Source of the DNA: a virus
Virus record (IMG/VR): IMGVR_UViG_3300031841_003681
Span: 1 to 20,300 of that record
DNA: 20,300 nt
Reading direction: 5' to 3' (one strand)
In this document: positions 7,184 through 14,672 of the stretch, piece after piece
Numbering within the stretch: position 1 is the stretch's first letter
Layout of the letters: every line of letters starts with the position of its first letter
Notes under the pieces: model-generated
What the model was told of the DNA's origin: nothing
The model's input: the letters and a program-made list of their open reading frames with translations, nothing else
Databases searched by the model: none
Program-made: the position numbers and the translations under genes

Positions 7184-7762
7184 TTATACAAATAAAGTGC
7201 CAACATTTTGTGGGGCAATTCGACCGAACATACCCATCATTTGCCCTTGACGTTGAGCAAGACTTTGTTTTAGTGCCTCACGATTAGCTCGTTGCTCTGC
7301 TTCTCTAAATGGAGCACTGGTTCTAAAACCAAACTCCATTTCCATGTCACGTCGTTTCTTTTCACGGAAAGCATCGCCTAGAGGGCCTGCTTGAAGCATT
7401 GCTACTTCAAACTGACGACCAATATCTAAATCTTTTTCGCGGCTACCAAAAAGGCCTGACCACATCGTTTGGCCCAAGTTGGCTTTGGCTACATCACGAC
7501 CAGCTTGTGCTTGAGCATCTGCAGCATACTTAGCTAGAGCAAGTTGCTTATCAGCCGTTCGACGTTGTTCATTAGATGCACTAAGGCCACCAAAAAGACT
7601 AGTGCCAATACCAGCAACACCTAGACCTAATGTTAATGGATCCATTCCAAAACCTCCACCTCCTAAATTTGATTTTCCAAATCCAGCAGATCCACCAAGA
7701 CTAATAGCATCTTTAAAAGAGGATGAATCAGAAAAGCCGTTGCTGAATGGATTACCTAACAT
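7184..7762 (-). CDS. 192-aa Gly-rich/helical protein, probable internal virion or tail protein
   Basis: The N-terminal 40 residues are Gly- and Ser-rich. Residues 41-60 (DPLTLGLGVAGIGTSLFGGL) form a hydrophobic glycine-containing helix that could enter a membrane. The rest is a long amphipathic helix region rich in Ala, Gln and Arg (RRTADKQLALAKYAADAQAQ, later REAEQRANREALKQ). The 12-nt gap from the next start (7172) shows operon packing. This architecture is like ejected internal virion proteins that form a DNA channel, but no family is recognised. Confidence 0.7.
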   Translation of the reverse strand: MLGNPFSNGFSDSSSFKDAISLGGSAGFGKSNLGGGGFGMDPLTLGLGVAGIGTSLFGGLSASNEQRRTADKQLALAKYAADAQAQAGRDVAKANLGQTMWSGLFGSREKDLDIGRQFEVAMLQAGPLGDAFREKKRRDMEMEFGFRTSAPFREAEQRANREALKQSLAQRQGQMMGMFGRIAPQNVGTLFV

Positions 7763-7781
7763 GACTTTATTTTACATCTAA

Positions 7782-8195
7782 TTAACTACTAAACCCGTAA
7801 TTAACGGTAGGAATTCCAACCTGCATTGGTTGAATTTTGGTATACAAAGAGCCCATGTTGGCACCAGCAGTTGCCAAAGTATTAGCAGCTGCAATATCAC
7901 CAGTAGCAGCAATAGCAGCAGGGATAGTAAAAGCATTCATGATTTGCTTAGGAAGCCCAAAGAGTGCTTTGTACTTACCAGCTTCTGCCATCTGTTTATT
8001 TTGGAAATCCCTGGTCATATCCAGGATTCGTTGTTTACGCTCAGGATCAGCAAAAACATTAAGCAATGCCTGAAAATCACTAACGTTAGCAGTTGAATCA
8101 GTCTTCGCAGAATCTGAAATTAATTTTGGCATGTTTAAAGCCGTGCCAAAATCAATTCCTCCGCCTGAACCTGCTGCAAAAGGATTGACATTCAT
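7782..8195 (-). CDS. 137-aa Ala-rich helical protein
   Basis: The reading frame is open further upstream to 8288, but ATG 8195 is preceded by GGAGG at 8208-8204 with an 8-nt spacer and lies 4 nt after the stop of the upstream gene, so it is the likely start. The product begins MNVNPFAAGSGGGIDFG. Residues 41-70 are a charged helix, and 82-115 are hydrophobic and Ala-rich (MNAFTIPAAIAATGDIAAAN). A virion or membrane-active component is possible. No family is recognised. Confidence 0.7.
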   Translation of the reverse strand: MNVNPFAAGSGGGIDFGTALNMPKLISDSAKTDSTANVSDFQALLNVFADPERKQRILDMTRDFQNKQMAEAGKYKALFGLPKQIMNAFTIPAAIAATGDIAAANTLATAGANMGSLYTKIQPMQVGIPTVNYGFSS

Positions 8196-8199
8196 TGGA

Positions 8200-8931
8200 T
8201 CAACCTCCGTAACGGAACACAGAAGCAGCGTAAGGATTCTCAGCAGTAAGCATTTGGCGAGTCGTTTCACCAGCCTGAGCCTGAGCACCGCCAGCCAGTT
8301 GTGCCATGTGCTTCTGTTGGTTCAAGGCGCCAGTGAGTTGACCAAGCTGTTGATTGAGCTGCATCTGGCGCTGCATCTGACGATCACGGTCTTGATTGAC
8401 AACTGGGCTAAGCGCTTGAGCAATCTCAACTTGACTCATGCCTGCTTTACGAAGGAAATCAATAGTTTCATCAACTTTCATATCACCAACTGACTTGCCT
8501 TCACCTAAGCCAGTGCGAGTAGGAGATTCACCACGCTCACGTTGTGATTGTTGGCCGCCAGAAACAAGGCCAGCAATGCCAGATTGTGCTGCGCTACCTA
8601 GCATCCCGCCAAGCATACTTCCACCAACTGCACCAACAGGACCAAGGGCACTGCCAAGAACACCACCTAAACCAGCACCAACTGCACCGCCTACATCACC
8701 TTGAAGAAGGGAAATACCAGCTCCAACAATAGGAGCCCCTCTGGTAATACCTCTAGAAAGCTGAGGACCATATCTACCAGCAAGTTGAGTAGCTTGTCCT
8801 TTGCCTTTGGACAACGCAGCTTGAATAGCTTTTAGATCAACACCATTTAGAAAGTTTTGAAATGCGTTACCACCTGGCAATGGTGATGTGCCTGGGTTAC
8901 CACCTGGTGCCATCGGGTGAATGTAAGCCAT
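8200..8931 (-). CDS. 243-aa protein with glycine-zipper segment
   Basis: It begins MAYIHPMAPGGNPGTSPLPG, sharing PMAPGG with the 1536-2060 product. Residues 63-125 are a long Gly/Ala/Val/Leu stretch with regular small residues (GGAVGAGLGGVLGSALGPVG), a glycine-zipper pattern found in proteins that insert into or span membranes. The C-terminal half is Gln-rich and helical (QMQRQMQLNQQLGQLTGALN). It is likely part of the ejected or tail-internal set with its neighbours. The ATG at 8931 follows an A-run without a ribosome site. Confidence 0.72.
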   Translation of the reverse strand: MAYIHPMAPGGNPGTSPLPGGNAFQNFLNGVDLKAIQAALSKGKGQATQLAGRYGPQLSRGITRGAPIVGAGISLLQGDVGGAVGAGLGGVLGSALGPVGAVGGSMLGGMLGSAAQSGIAGLVSGGQQSQRERGESPTRTGLGEGKSVGDMKVDETIDFLRKAGMSQVEIAQALSPVVNQDRDRQMQRQMQLNQQLGQLTGALNQQKHMAQLAGGAQAQAGETTRQMLTAENPYAASVFRYGG

Positions 8932-8972
8932 TTTTTTTTCTACGCTTAATTATTTCTTGTACTTTAATTTTA

Positions 8973-9995
8973 TCAGCCTAAATACTCTAAAGTGTCTGGT
9001 AATGATTCAGGATTATTGCGAGCAGCCGCAATACCACGATTAATAATATTGCCTACAGTTGCACCTGCTAATGAACCAGCAGCAGTAATTGCAGCAGCAC
9101 GACGATTAGAAATACCAGGCTTGCCGACTGCTTGCCTTGCTGTGGCCGCACCACCTGCCAATGCGCCAGCTGATTCAAGACCAACGGGGAATCCAACAAT
9201 ACGTGCTTCTGGAACACCTTGGATGTTTTCATCAGTTGCTTTAATTAAACCAAGACCAAGAAGTCCTTTGTCTTGATAATAGTTACGCATTACTTTGCTG
9301 TAGCGTTCTTTTGTAAGATCCGGAATTTCTTGTTTTGCGGTTTCGTACTTCAAAGGATTACCCTGGCGACCAAGTACAATACGATCAATTAATTCAATAC
9401 CAGGTTGTGTAGTTTCACGACGATCTTCGGAACCCTTTTCAGAATACTTTTGCGCGTAACCTTTAGGTCTGAATTGCTCACCAGGATTGGTAAGATCAAA
9501 AGTACCAGCACTAGCAGCAACAGGAGCAGCAATAGCCAATCCAAGCATCGCCTTTTCAGTTGGATTCGTAACTTCTTTAAGACCTGGAGCAATTTTTTCG
9601 GCAATCTTTTCAGCAATAGGCATTGGGTGATTGTATTGCCAATAAAAACGACGCGATGAATCTGAACCAATATCAACTAATGCTCGATTAAGATAAGCCC
9701 CTGCCATTTCTGCTGCGTTAGCAGCAGCTTCAATACGTCGAGTTTCAGGTAGCCCCGTCATTGGGTCAAAACTACCTTTAACTTCAACAACTCCCCCTTC
9801 ACGCATTAAACGATTAAATTCAGGGCCAAACACAGAAGTGCGACTTGTTCCTTGAGGGCCAGCTTGAGCACGCGTAACTGCTTCACCTTTTTGGGAGCCA
9901 GTCCTTAAACTACGACCCACGTTCACAACGCGTTCAGGTAAATAGTTTTTGAGAAACTCTTTTGCTTGTTCTTTTGCTTGTTGTAAACGTGACAT
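8973..9995 (-). CDS. 340-aa probable internal virion/tail protein
   Basis: ATG at 9995 overlaps the upstream stop (TGATG), with GAGG about 10 nt upstream. The start is basic and helical (SRLQQAKEQAKEFLKNYLPE). Residues 61-125 look folded (VEVKGSFDPMTGLPETRRIE, then SSRRFYWQYNHPMPIAEKI). Hydrophobic small-residue segments occur at 149-164, 275-285 and 300-318 (ITAAGSLAGATVGNIINRG). This alternation of soluble and membrane-compatible segments matches the neighbouring genes. No catalytic motif was seen. The role is inferred from context. Confidence 0.75.
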   Translation of the reverse strand: MSRLQQAKEQAKEFLKNYLPERVVNVGRSLRTGSQKGEAVTRAQAGPQGTSRTSVFGPEFNRLMREGGVVEVKGSFDPMTGLPETRRIEAAANAAEMAGAYLNRALVDIGSDSSRRFYWQYNHPMPIAEKIAEKIAPGLKEVTNPTEKAMLGLAIAAPVAASAGTFDLTNPGEQFRPKGYAQKYSEKGSEDRRETTQPGIELIDRIVLGRQGNPLKYETAKQEIPDLTKERYSKVMRNYYQDKGLLGLGLIKATDENIQGVPEARIVGFPVGLESAGALAGGAATARQAVGKPGISNRRAAAITAAGSLAGATVGNIINRGIAAARNNPESLPDTLEYLG

Positions 9996-10621
9996 CAGAT
10001 TTGACCTCGGGATAAGCCATAGGGATCGATACTGGGATCAGTTGCCATTGGCATCCCTTGGAGTTGATATAAAGTGCCAGGTGAATTACCTTCCTGGCCT
10101 AACTTATTTTGTTGCTTTAGTTGGGCTAACTGTTGTGCTTGAGTTGCCATTTGACTTTGATCAACTGGAACTCCACCTAACTGAGGATATTGCTGAGCAA
10201 GAATGGCAGCTTCTTGCTTTGGATAAAAATAAGGCTCAAGTGTAATTGCAGCTCCAACACTACCAAGAGCAGTGGCAGCTTGTTGCGGCCCGCTCATCAT
10301 ATATTGACCGCCAACCATGCTTCCAGGTAACGCTTGAGCAATTTTTCCGGCAAGAGGAATCTTTGCCGCCTCTGCCTTCATCAATTGATTCTGAAGCGTT
10401 CGGCTACCTAAGCCACGAGCAAGTAAAGAACTACTGGCAAGGTCAGTAAGTCCAACTGCAACGCCAGCCAGTGGATTACCAGTGGTCACTGTAGACATCA
10501 CTGATGTAGCTAAAGCACCTGGAACAGAACCTTGAATAATTTCTTTGCCGCCACGTTTGGCAAATCTGGTGGCCCCAGGAATTTGTTTAACTAAATTAAG
10601 AAGTCTGCCAGCGATTGCCAT
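9995..10621 (-). CDS. 208-aa Ala/Gly-rich virion-type protein
   Basis: ATG at 10621 has GGAGG about 8 nt upstream, one of the best ribosome sites in the window. Residues 34-70 (VPGALATSVMSTVTTGNPLA and onward) and 88-128 are Ala/Gly-rich and weakly hydrophobic. Residues 150-180 are Gln-rich and probably disordered. The stop overlaps the next start. With the three genes downstream it forms a set of low-complexity, membrane-compatible proteins typical of internal virion proteins. No homologue can be named. Confidence 0.72.
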   Translation of the reverse strand: MAIAGRLLNLVKQIPGATRFAKRGGKEIIQGSVPGALATSVMSTVTTGNPLAGVAVGLTDLASSSLLARGLGSRTLQNQLMKAEAAKIPLAGKIAQALPGSMVGGQYMMSGPQQAATALGSVGAAITLEPYFYPKQEAAILAQQYPQLGGVPVDQSQMATQAQQLAQLKQQNKLGQEGNSPGTLYQLQGMPMATDPSIDPYGLSRGQI

Positions 10622-10658
10622 TATTTGCCTCCAGTAATATTATTTTAATTGCCTTTAT

Positions 10659-11291
10659 CTAGGCTTCTTTTTCATCTTCCACATCTTCCACGTCTTTCTT
10701 ACCTTCTTCAACCGAAGCATCCGAAGCTTTAAAATCTGGTACGTCGCCCGCCAGGAGTGATGCGACAGAAACGTTATCGAGCGGATTAACATCTGCTTCA
10801 GCATCTCTTTCAGCACGACGCATAATGTAGCCTCTAGGATCTGGATTTGAATCTCTAGGCATTACATTTTTAGCTGAATCACTTGGGTTAACGGTAGGAC
10901 TTAATCGATAAGCTTCGACCCAATTAGGATCAAAATCTGGTTGGTTTTTTGGATTTGCTTCAATACGTGCGCGTCCTACTTCAAAGTCATAATCTCTATG
11001 AGAAAAATGACCTAAACCTTCAAAGACTTCAAAAGGCTCTTTAACTTGAACACCGTTTTGAAAGTAAGGACTATTGCTAACAAAATTTAGATCTGGGTTT
11101 TGAGTTAATTTTTTTGTTTGAGTTCTGCGACGCAAGTCGTCAGCGCCAAATCTAGACGGGCTCCATGGATACTCACCCATAAAAGATTTAGATTGAAATA
11201 AATCATGAAAATCTAAACGCTTACCTACCTCCCCGCGCTTATTAAACGGATTAGAAATGTAACGCCCTAGATCTAAACGATGGTCTTTCAT
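10659..11291 (-). CDS. 210-aa hypothetical protein with acidic tail
   Basis: ATGA overlap with the upstream gene at 11288-11291. The N-terminal two thirds is Pro-, Asn-, Asp- and Arg-rich (KDHRLDLGRYISNPFNKRGE, then SPSRFGADDLRRRTQ), with an aromatic segment LGHFSHRDYDFEVGRARIEA near residues 92-111. The last 18 residues are Glu/Asp/Lys (EEGKKDVEDVEDEKEA), a mimic of a nucleic-acid-like surface. No membrane segment or known domain was seen. It is immediately downstream of a strongly basic 72-aa protein, so an acidic/basic pair is possible. Confidence 0.7.
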   Translation of the reverse strand: MKDHRLDLGRYISNPFNKRGEVGKRLDFHDLFQSKSFMGEYPWSPSRFGADDLRRRTQTKKLTQNPDLNFVSNSPYFQNGVQVKEPFEVFEGLGHFSHRDYDFEVGRARIEANPKNQPDFDPNWVEAYRLSPTVNPSDSAKNVMPRDSNPDPRGYIMRRAERDAEADVNPLDNVSVASLLAGDVPDFKASDASVEEGKKDVEDVEDEKEA

Positions 11292-11506
11292 TTCTTGGCT
11301 TTCTTTTTCTTATTTAATTTTACTAGGGTCTCTCGAAGCTGCGCTTGCTTTCGCGTAGTCTCGTCGTATTTATCTGGATTCGCTTCCACGTTTGCCTGGA
11401 GTTGAGCGGAAGTAATTCCCCTCTTCTTAGCTTTGGCGGTGAAGCTGCCAGGATTTTTGACAGCTTTTTGAATCCACTTCTTATCTTTCTTTTTCTTTTC
11501 AGCCAT
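11288..11506 (-). CDS. 72-aa highly basic protein (WIQKAVKNPGSFTAKAKK type)
   Basis: Nearly 40 percent Lys or Arg. The segment KKWIQKAVKNPGSFTAKAKK (residues 9-28), then GITSAQLQANVEANPDKYDE, is a pattern I recall in small proteins of cyanophages and large DNA viruses. They usually have a WIQ-A-x-K-PG core and are thought to bind DNA. ATG at 11506 lies just after the TGA of the 613-aa gene, and the gene ends in an ATGA overlap. It may be a packaged DNA-binding protein. The exact family name is not certain. Confidence 0.75.
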   Translation of the reverse strand: MAEKKKKDKKWIQKAVKNPGSFTAKAKKRGITSAQLQANVEANPDKYDETTRKQAQLRETLVKLNKKKKAKK

Positions 11507-11507
11507 T

Positions 11508-13349
11508 TCAACCCTGCTTAAGATCTTGGATGTATTGTTGCACTAATTGTTGTGCATCCGGACGGCCACTTTTTTGCAGCTGTTGGATTTCACGACTTGC
11601 ATCAATACTACGACGCTTAGTTAATTGCTTACTTGCATTATAAGCTTCACTAGCTGTGCCAGTCATTGAAATTTGCCCTAACTCTTGATCAGAAAGATTG
11701 GAATACGGATTGCGAACTTTATCTAAAGCACTCTGACGAACATCAGTTGGTTTGCGTTCAGAAGCAGCAGACATCAAACCAGTTGATTTGGACTGTGCGC
11801 CAGGGACATAGCTTGGCTCGACACCATAGACACCGATTCCTGCAGGGCCACCACCTTCTTGTTGCCTAACTGCATAGGGATCAATGCGTTCTTGCGGTTG
11901 AGTTTCAATTTGACTTAACGCCGTTTCGCGAGCAGGCCGATCCAGCATGTAGTCATCAGGTGCTCCAGGGACGTTGGTATCGGCTGTTCCAAAAATTGGA
12001 CGTTGGCGTGAAACCGGAGGAGCTTGCTCTAAAACAGGGGACGCGCCACGAATTGCAGTTCCTTGTGCCGTTTTAGTAACAACAGCTTCTGGTCCAATAT
12101 TTGAAACGGTACGTTCGGGAAGAGTTTCAAAGTCAACAGCACCTGCAGATTGAACAGTTTGGCGAATTGGTCCGGCAGGTAAAGCAGTCTTTGCCATCGA
12201 CTCACCCGTCATCTGTGGCTTGACGTTTGCAGAAGTTCGGAATGACTGAGCTAATGCACGTTCGTACCGAGTAGTTCCAGGTTGTAACCCAGTGGCTGCA
12301 ACTTCAGCACGGCGAGCTTTCATTTCAGCGAGAGCTGCATCAGCGGTTTCTTGTGCAGAGATCGGTCCTTGCACAGGAACATCAGTTTGAGTAAAAGGAA
12401 TTTCGCCTTCGGTAACTACAGCAGCAGCATCAGCTGCCTGAACAGGAGATGCACCACGTTGCTCTAATCCATCTTGAACTCGCTCAAACTCAGCTAAGTT
12501 TTCACCTGGATCACGTTGAACTGTCCGTGAAACACGCATTGCCTCTTGATCGGCACCAGTGTCAATAGCTTCCGCAGATTGGTTAGAAACTTGACCTTCA
12601 ACCATCTGTTGTTTCTGGACACTGGTAACAGCTCCTTCCTCCAGCAGTTGTTGAGAAGCGTTCGCATCAACGTACTGCTTCTGGACTAAGTATTCATTTG
12701 CAAAATTACCTTCAGCCTCTTCTTTTAGTTCAGCCAGGATGTCTTGAGCAACTTCTTTGGTCTGACGTTGGGATTCACGACCGATTTCAGCTGCCTCTTG
12801 ACGTTGTTTGGCTTGCGTATATTCACCTTCGTACTTCCTAAGAAAACGATCAGCTGCATCGTCATAATCCTTAGGGCTTTGACCAGCGGCACGTAGTTCG
12901 CCAGTAGTTTCACGAATTAATTCAACGTCAGCACCAGACTGTGGACGTGTTACCGCAGGAAGATCTGCCTCAGGTTTTGCGGCAGAAGCAGCATATGCAG
13001 CCCTACGTTGTTCAGCGATAGGAACTCCTTGAGTTACTTCAGATGCAAGGGGAAGTTTTACGCCAGTTTGCAATGAACCTGTACGTTTTTGTAATTCAGA
13101 TGCAGCAATACGTGCATTTTGTTCAACTTCTTGTCTACGCGTAGGTTTTTGCGATGTTTGTGCCGTTTCTGCACCAAAACCACGACCACGCATCAAACGA
13201 CGGCCAGCGATACCAGCACCAGCAGCAATACCTAAGCCAAGAGCAGTTTTACCCACAGCATCCAGGAATTGATTGCCTTGTTCCGGAGGTTGTTGTAAAT
13301 TTTGCTCTTGTGCAGCCCTAAATCCTGCCTCGTAAGATGCGCGATCCAT
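11508..13349 (-). CDS. 613-aa disordered/helical protein, first gene of the leftward operon
   Basis: The start MDRASYEAGFRAAQEQ at ATG 13349 is the first gene after the strand switch, with no ribosome site. Residues 31-49 (AVGKTALGLGIAAGAGIAG) form one hydrophobic glycine-rich helix next to a basic stretch (RRLMRGRG). The remainder is Gln-, Ala-, Glu- and Thr-rich with no clear fold, including coiled-coil-like parts near residues 165-240 and a Pro-rich part with NVPGAPDDYML. It may be a scaffold, tape-like or ejected protein. Length and composition alone cannot decide. Confidence 0.75.
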   Translation of the reverse strand: MDRASYEAGFRAAQEQNLQQPPEQGNQFLDAVGKTALGLGIAAGAGIAGRRLMRGRGFGAETAQTSQKPTRRQEVEQNARIAASELQKRTGSLQTGVKLPLASEVTQGVPIAEQRRAAYAASAAKPEADLPAVTRPQSGADVELIRETTGELRAAGQSPKDYDDAADRFLRKYEGEYTQAKQRQEAAEIGRESQRQTKEVAQDILAELKEEAEGNFANEYLVQKQYVDANASQQLLEEGAVTSVQKQQMVEGQVSNQSAEAIDTGADQEAMRVSRTVQRDPGENLAEFERVQDGLEQRGASPVQAADAAAVVTEGEIPFTQTDVPVQGPISAQETADAALAEMKARRAEVAATGLQPGTTRYERALAQSFRTSANVKPQMTGESMAKTALPAGPIRQTVQSAGAVDFETLPERTVSNIGPEAVVTKTAQGTAIRGASPVLEQAPPVSRQRPIFGTADTNVPGAPDDYMLDRPARETALSQIETQPQERIDPYAVRQQEGGGPAGIGVYGVEPSYVPGAQSKSTGLMSAASERKPTDVRQSALDKVRNPYSNLSDQELGQISMTGTASEAYNASKQLTKRRSIDASREIQQLQKSGRPDAQQLVQQYIQDLKQG

Positions 13350-13430
13350 TTATATTCAAATTTATTCGTATCTACATTCTAAACGTAGAAGTACTTCAGT
13401 TATATTAAAGAAACGACCGATATTATCCAG
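13350..13430. promoter_or_regulatory. Divergent intergenic region at the strand switch
   Basis: An 81-bp AT-rich gap separates the first leftward gene (ATG 13349) from the first rightward gene (ATG 13431), so it must hold promoters for at least one block. Possible -10 boxes are TATATT around 13402 on the plus strand and TATAAAT next to the leftward ATG on the minus strand. No matching -35 box was convincing on either strand, and start sites cannot be fixed from sequence alone. Confidence 0.4.
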
Positions 13431-13640
13431 ATGAATATCGAAGATAAACAAAAAAGGATTGAAGGATTAGAAGCAATTAAAGATCGTGCGCTAATTATGG
13501 CCCGTGAAGGGGTAGATTCTCTTGGCGTTCGTGATTTTATTACGCAAGCAAAGACAGAATTAGCTTACGAGCTTCCCGATGAGGACGCATTTCGTAAAGC
13601 AGTAGCCGCCACCCAGCGATATCAAAAAAATAAAGGCTGA
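13431..13640 (+). CDS. Hypothetical 69-aa protein
   Basis: First rightward gene. It starts MNIEDKQKRIEGLEAIKDRA and is charged and helical throughout (VDSLGVRDFITQAKTELAYE). It has no membrane segment or known motif. A strong hairpin terminator (13667-13696) closes it, so it is a single-gene transcript independent of the small-gene block further right. A regulator is conceivable given its position at the strand switch. No helix-turn-helix can be defended. Confidence 0.7.
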   Translation: MNIEDKQKRIEGLEAIKDRALIMAREGVDSLGVRDFITQAKTELAYELPDEDAFRKAVAATQRYQKNKG

Positions 13641-13666
13641 TTATAAAGAAAATCTGTAATTTATAG

Positions 13667-13696
13667 CCCTAATTTTAGTAATTGGGGTATTTTTTT
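13667..13696 (+). terminator. Rho-independent terminator after 13431-13640
   Basis: Stem CCCTAATT / AATTGGGG (8 bp with one G-U pair), loop TTAGT, followed by TATTTTTTT. It lies 26 nt after the stop codon of the upstream gene. This is a complete intrinsic terminator on the plus strand. Confidence 0.85.
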
Positions 13697-13703
13697 GCCT
13701 AAA

Positions 13704-13723
13704 AACCGGGTTAAGACCCGGTT
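13704..13723 (-). terminator. Second hairpin, probably a minus-strand terminator
   Basis: AACCGGG, loop TTAAGA, CCCGGTT: a 7-bp GC-rich hairpin. Read on the minus strand it is followed by a short T run (TTTTT including paired bases), while on the plus strand it is followed by AATAAG. It may stop leftward transcripts before they enter the 13431 gene, although no leftward gene is seen to the right. Confidence 0.6.
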
Positions 13724-14109
13724 AATAAGTATATTTACCCAAAAAAGGGCCTTATATACACCCAAAATGGGGAAAAAATTTTCCTGACGCTTCTCCCACT
13801 GCCCGGTCGACGCCGATTACGTGTAGAAAAAAAAAGGAGAAGGGTGTGTGGGTATGAAGGGAGGGAGAGAATCCGAGGGAAATGAGGAAGAAGGGCGGGA
13901 GAAAGGGAACGAAGTCAGCTCAGAGTAGCGGCAACGTAACTTACCTGCTTCGTTTCCAGGGAACACAGCAATCATCTGCTGCGTTTTCCACATTTCCACA
14001 GGAAATCTGTACAATTCGCGCTCGCGATCTCACTCGCCGCCGAAAGAAGGGGATTTGCAGAAGTGTACTGTAACTAACTGTCGCTCAAATCCCTTGGTAT
14101 CACTGCGTT
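13724..14109. other. Long gene-free region: candidate origin or regulatory region
   Basis: No convincing gene. From left to right it holds the near-palindrome GGAAAA-AA-TTTTCC (about 13772-13785), a strongly purine-rich plus strand at about 13825-13914, DnaA-box-like TTTTCCACA at 13984-13992 followed at once by TTTCCACAG (13993-14001), the 6-bp hairpin ATTTCC/GGAAAT (13992-14006), and the leader inverted repeat (14050-14093). An open frame on the minus strand across 13817-14014 is only the complement of the purine tract. Placement next to divergent gene blocks suits an origin, but a plain leader is also possible. Confidence 0.4.
14050..14093 (+). repeat. 8-bp inverted repeat in the leader of the small-gene block
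   Basis: GGGATTTG (14050-14057) is perfectly complementary to CAAATCCC (14086-14093), enclosing 28 nt. A flanking A48-T94 pair could extend it past a bulged G. Within the loop, CAG and CTG can form a small inner stem. It lies just upstream of the first type 2 element and may be part of a folded 5' leader. Confidence 0.5.
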
Positions 14110-14142
14110 CTTGGCATTCAGCTCTGCTGAAGTAAGCCCAAG
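14110..14142 (+). ncRNA. Type 2 intergenic RNA element, copy A
   Basis: Outer stem CTTGG (14110-14114) with CCAAG (14138-14142), then CAT, a 5-bp hairpin TCAGC-TCT-GCTGA (14118-14130), A, GTAAG (14132-14136) and C. It has the same layout as the copies at 17721, 19275 and 19835, with a different outer stem that still pairs. It lies 33 nt upstream of ATG 14176. Confidence 0.6.
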
Positions 14143-14175
14143 TTCATGTACACAATTGTAAACGGAGTTAATCCA

Positions 14176-14340
14176 ATGAAACTTAGCTGTAATGAAAGAG
14201 ATTTTCTTATGCATTGCATAGAACTCTTTGGCGATGGCTCTGAAACTGTCAAGTTTCTGAACTATGACGGAACAGAAGTTTTAATGGATTATGAACAGAT
14301 AAATGATCTGTATAACAGAATCCAGGATGGCAAAATTTAA
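14176..14340 (+). CDS. Hypothetical 54-aa protein, first gene of the T-loop cassette series
   Basis: Start chosen at ATG 14176 because GGAG (14164-14167) lies 8 nt upstream. An in-frame ATG at 14146 touches the preceding RNA element and lacks a site. Product MKLSCNERDFLMHCIELFGD, then ETVKFLNYDGTEVLMDYEQI: acidic, small, no membrane segment and no known family. Its TAA overlaps the first base pairs of T-loop element copy 1. Confidence 0.7.
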   Translation: MKLSCNERDFLMHCIELFGDGSETVKFLNYDGTEVLMDYEQINDLYNRIQDGKI

Positions 14341-14407
14341 CTGATCCGTACAAGCGGGTCCAGGGGTGCGAACCCCCTGGCAGTTATTGCCACCCACTGA
14401 GGGTGGT
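14339..14407 (+). ncRNA. T-loop intergenic RNA element, copy 1
   Basis: P1 AACTG (14339-14343) with CAGTT (14381-14385). P2 ATCCG-TACAAG-CGGGT. P3 CCAGGGG with CCCCTGG closing the 7-nt loop TGCGAAC. The junction from P3 to P1 has no unpaired base. Linker ATTG, then hairpin CCACCC-ACTGA-GGGTGG (14390-14406). It fills the whole gap between two genes. Not a tRNA: there is no anticodon arm and no 7-bp acceptor. Confidence 0.7.
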
Positions 14408-14419
14408 TACTACAGAACC

Positions 14420-14593
14420 ATGAGCTGCGCTATCGAAGCAAAGGATGCCATCTATTTCTTCGTTACAGAAGAAGAGGGTGACATGGTGCAAGTAACCAAG
14501 TACATCCGTAAAGGATTTAAAGGTTACGACCAGGGAACGAAAGTTTCCAAGCAGTTTGCACGTACTTGGTACAAGCAACTGTGCAACGCCTGA
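14420..14593 (+). CDS. Hypothetical 57-aa protein
   Basis: ATG 14420 is 12 nt after T-loop copy 1. The frame is open further upstream (from a GTG at 14366), but that part is inside the RNA element. Product MSCAIEAKDAIYFFVTEEEG, then YIRKGFKGYDQGTKVSKQFA: one compact alpha/beta-sized domain with no known motif. The TGA lies inside the 5' strand of copy 2. No ribosome site was seen before the start. Confidence 0.7.
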   Translation: MSCAIEAKDAIYFFVTEEEGDMVQVTKYIRKGFKGYDQGTKVSKQFARTWYKQLCNA

Positions 14594-14651
14594 TGGTGTA
14601 GGAGGGGTTCGACTCCCCTCCCAGGTATTGCCCAACCGACCGGAGATGGGC
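14588..14651 (+). ncRNA. T-loop intergenic RNA element, copy 2
   Basis: P1 is changed to GCCTG (14588-14592) with CAGGT (14622-14626), so both strands differ from the other copies but still pair. P3 GGAGGGG with CCCCTCC closes TTCGACT, an exact T-loop. The P2 hairpin is missing and replaced by 8 nt. Final hairpin GCCCA / TGGGC with a 12-nt loop ending GGAGA. Confidence 0.7.
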
Positions 14652-14672
14652 ACCGGCACAGTTCAACTCAAC

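Noticed and set aside
13817-14014. Open reading frame on the minus strand
   Set aside because: It is the complement of the purine tract, giving a Ser/Pro/Phe-rich low-complexity product with no ribosome site.
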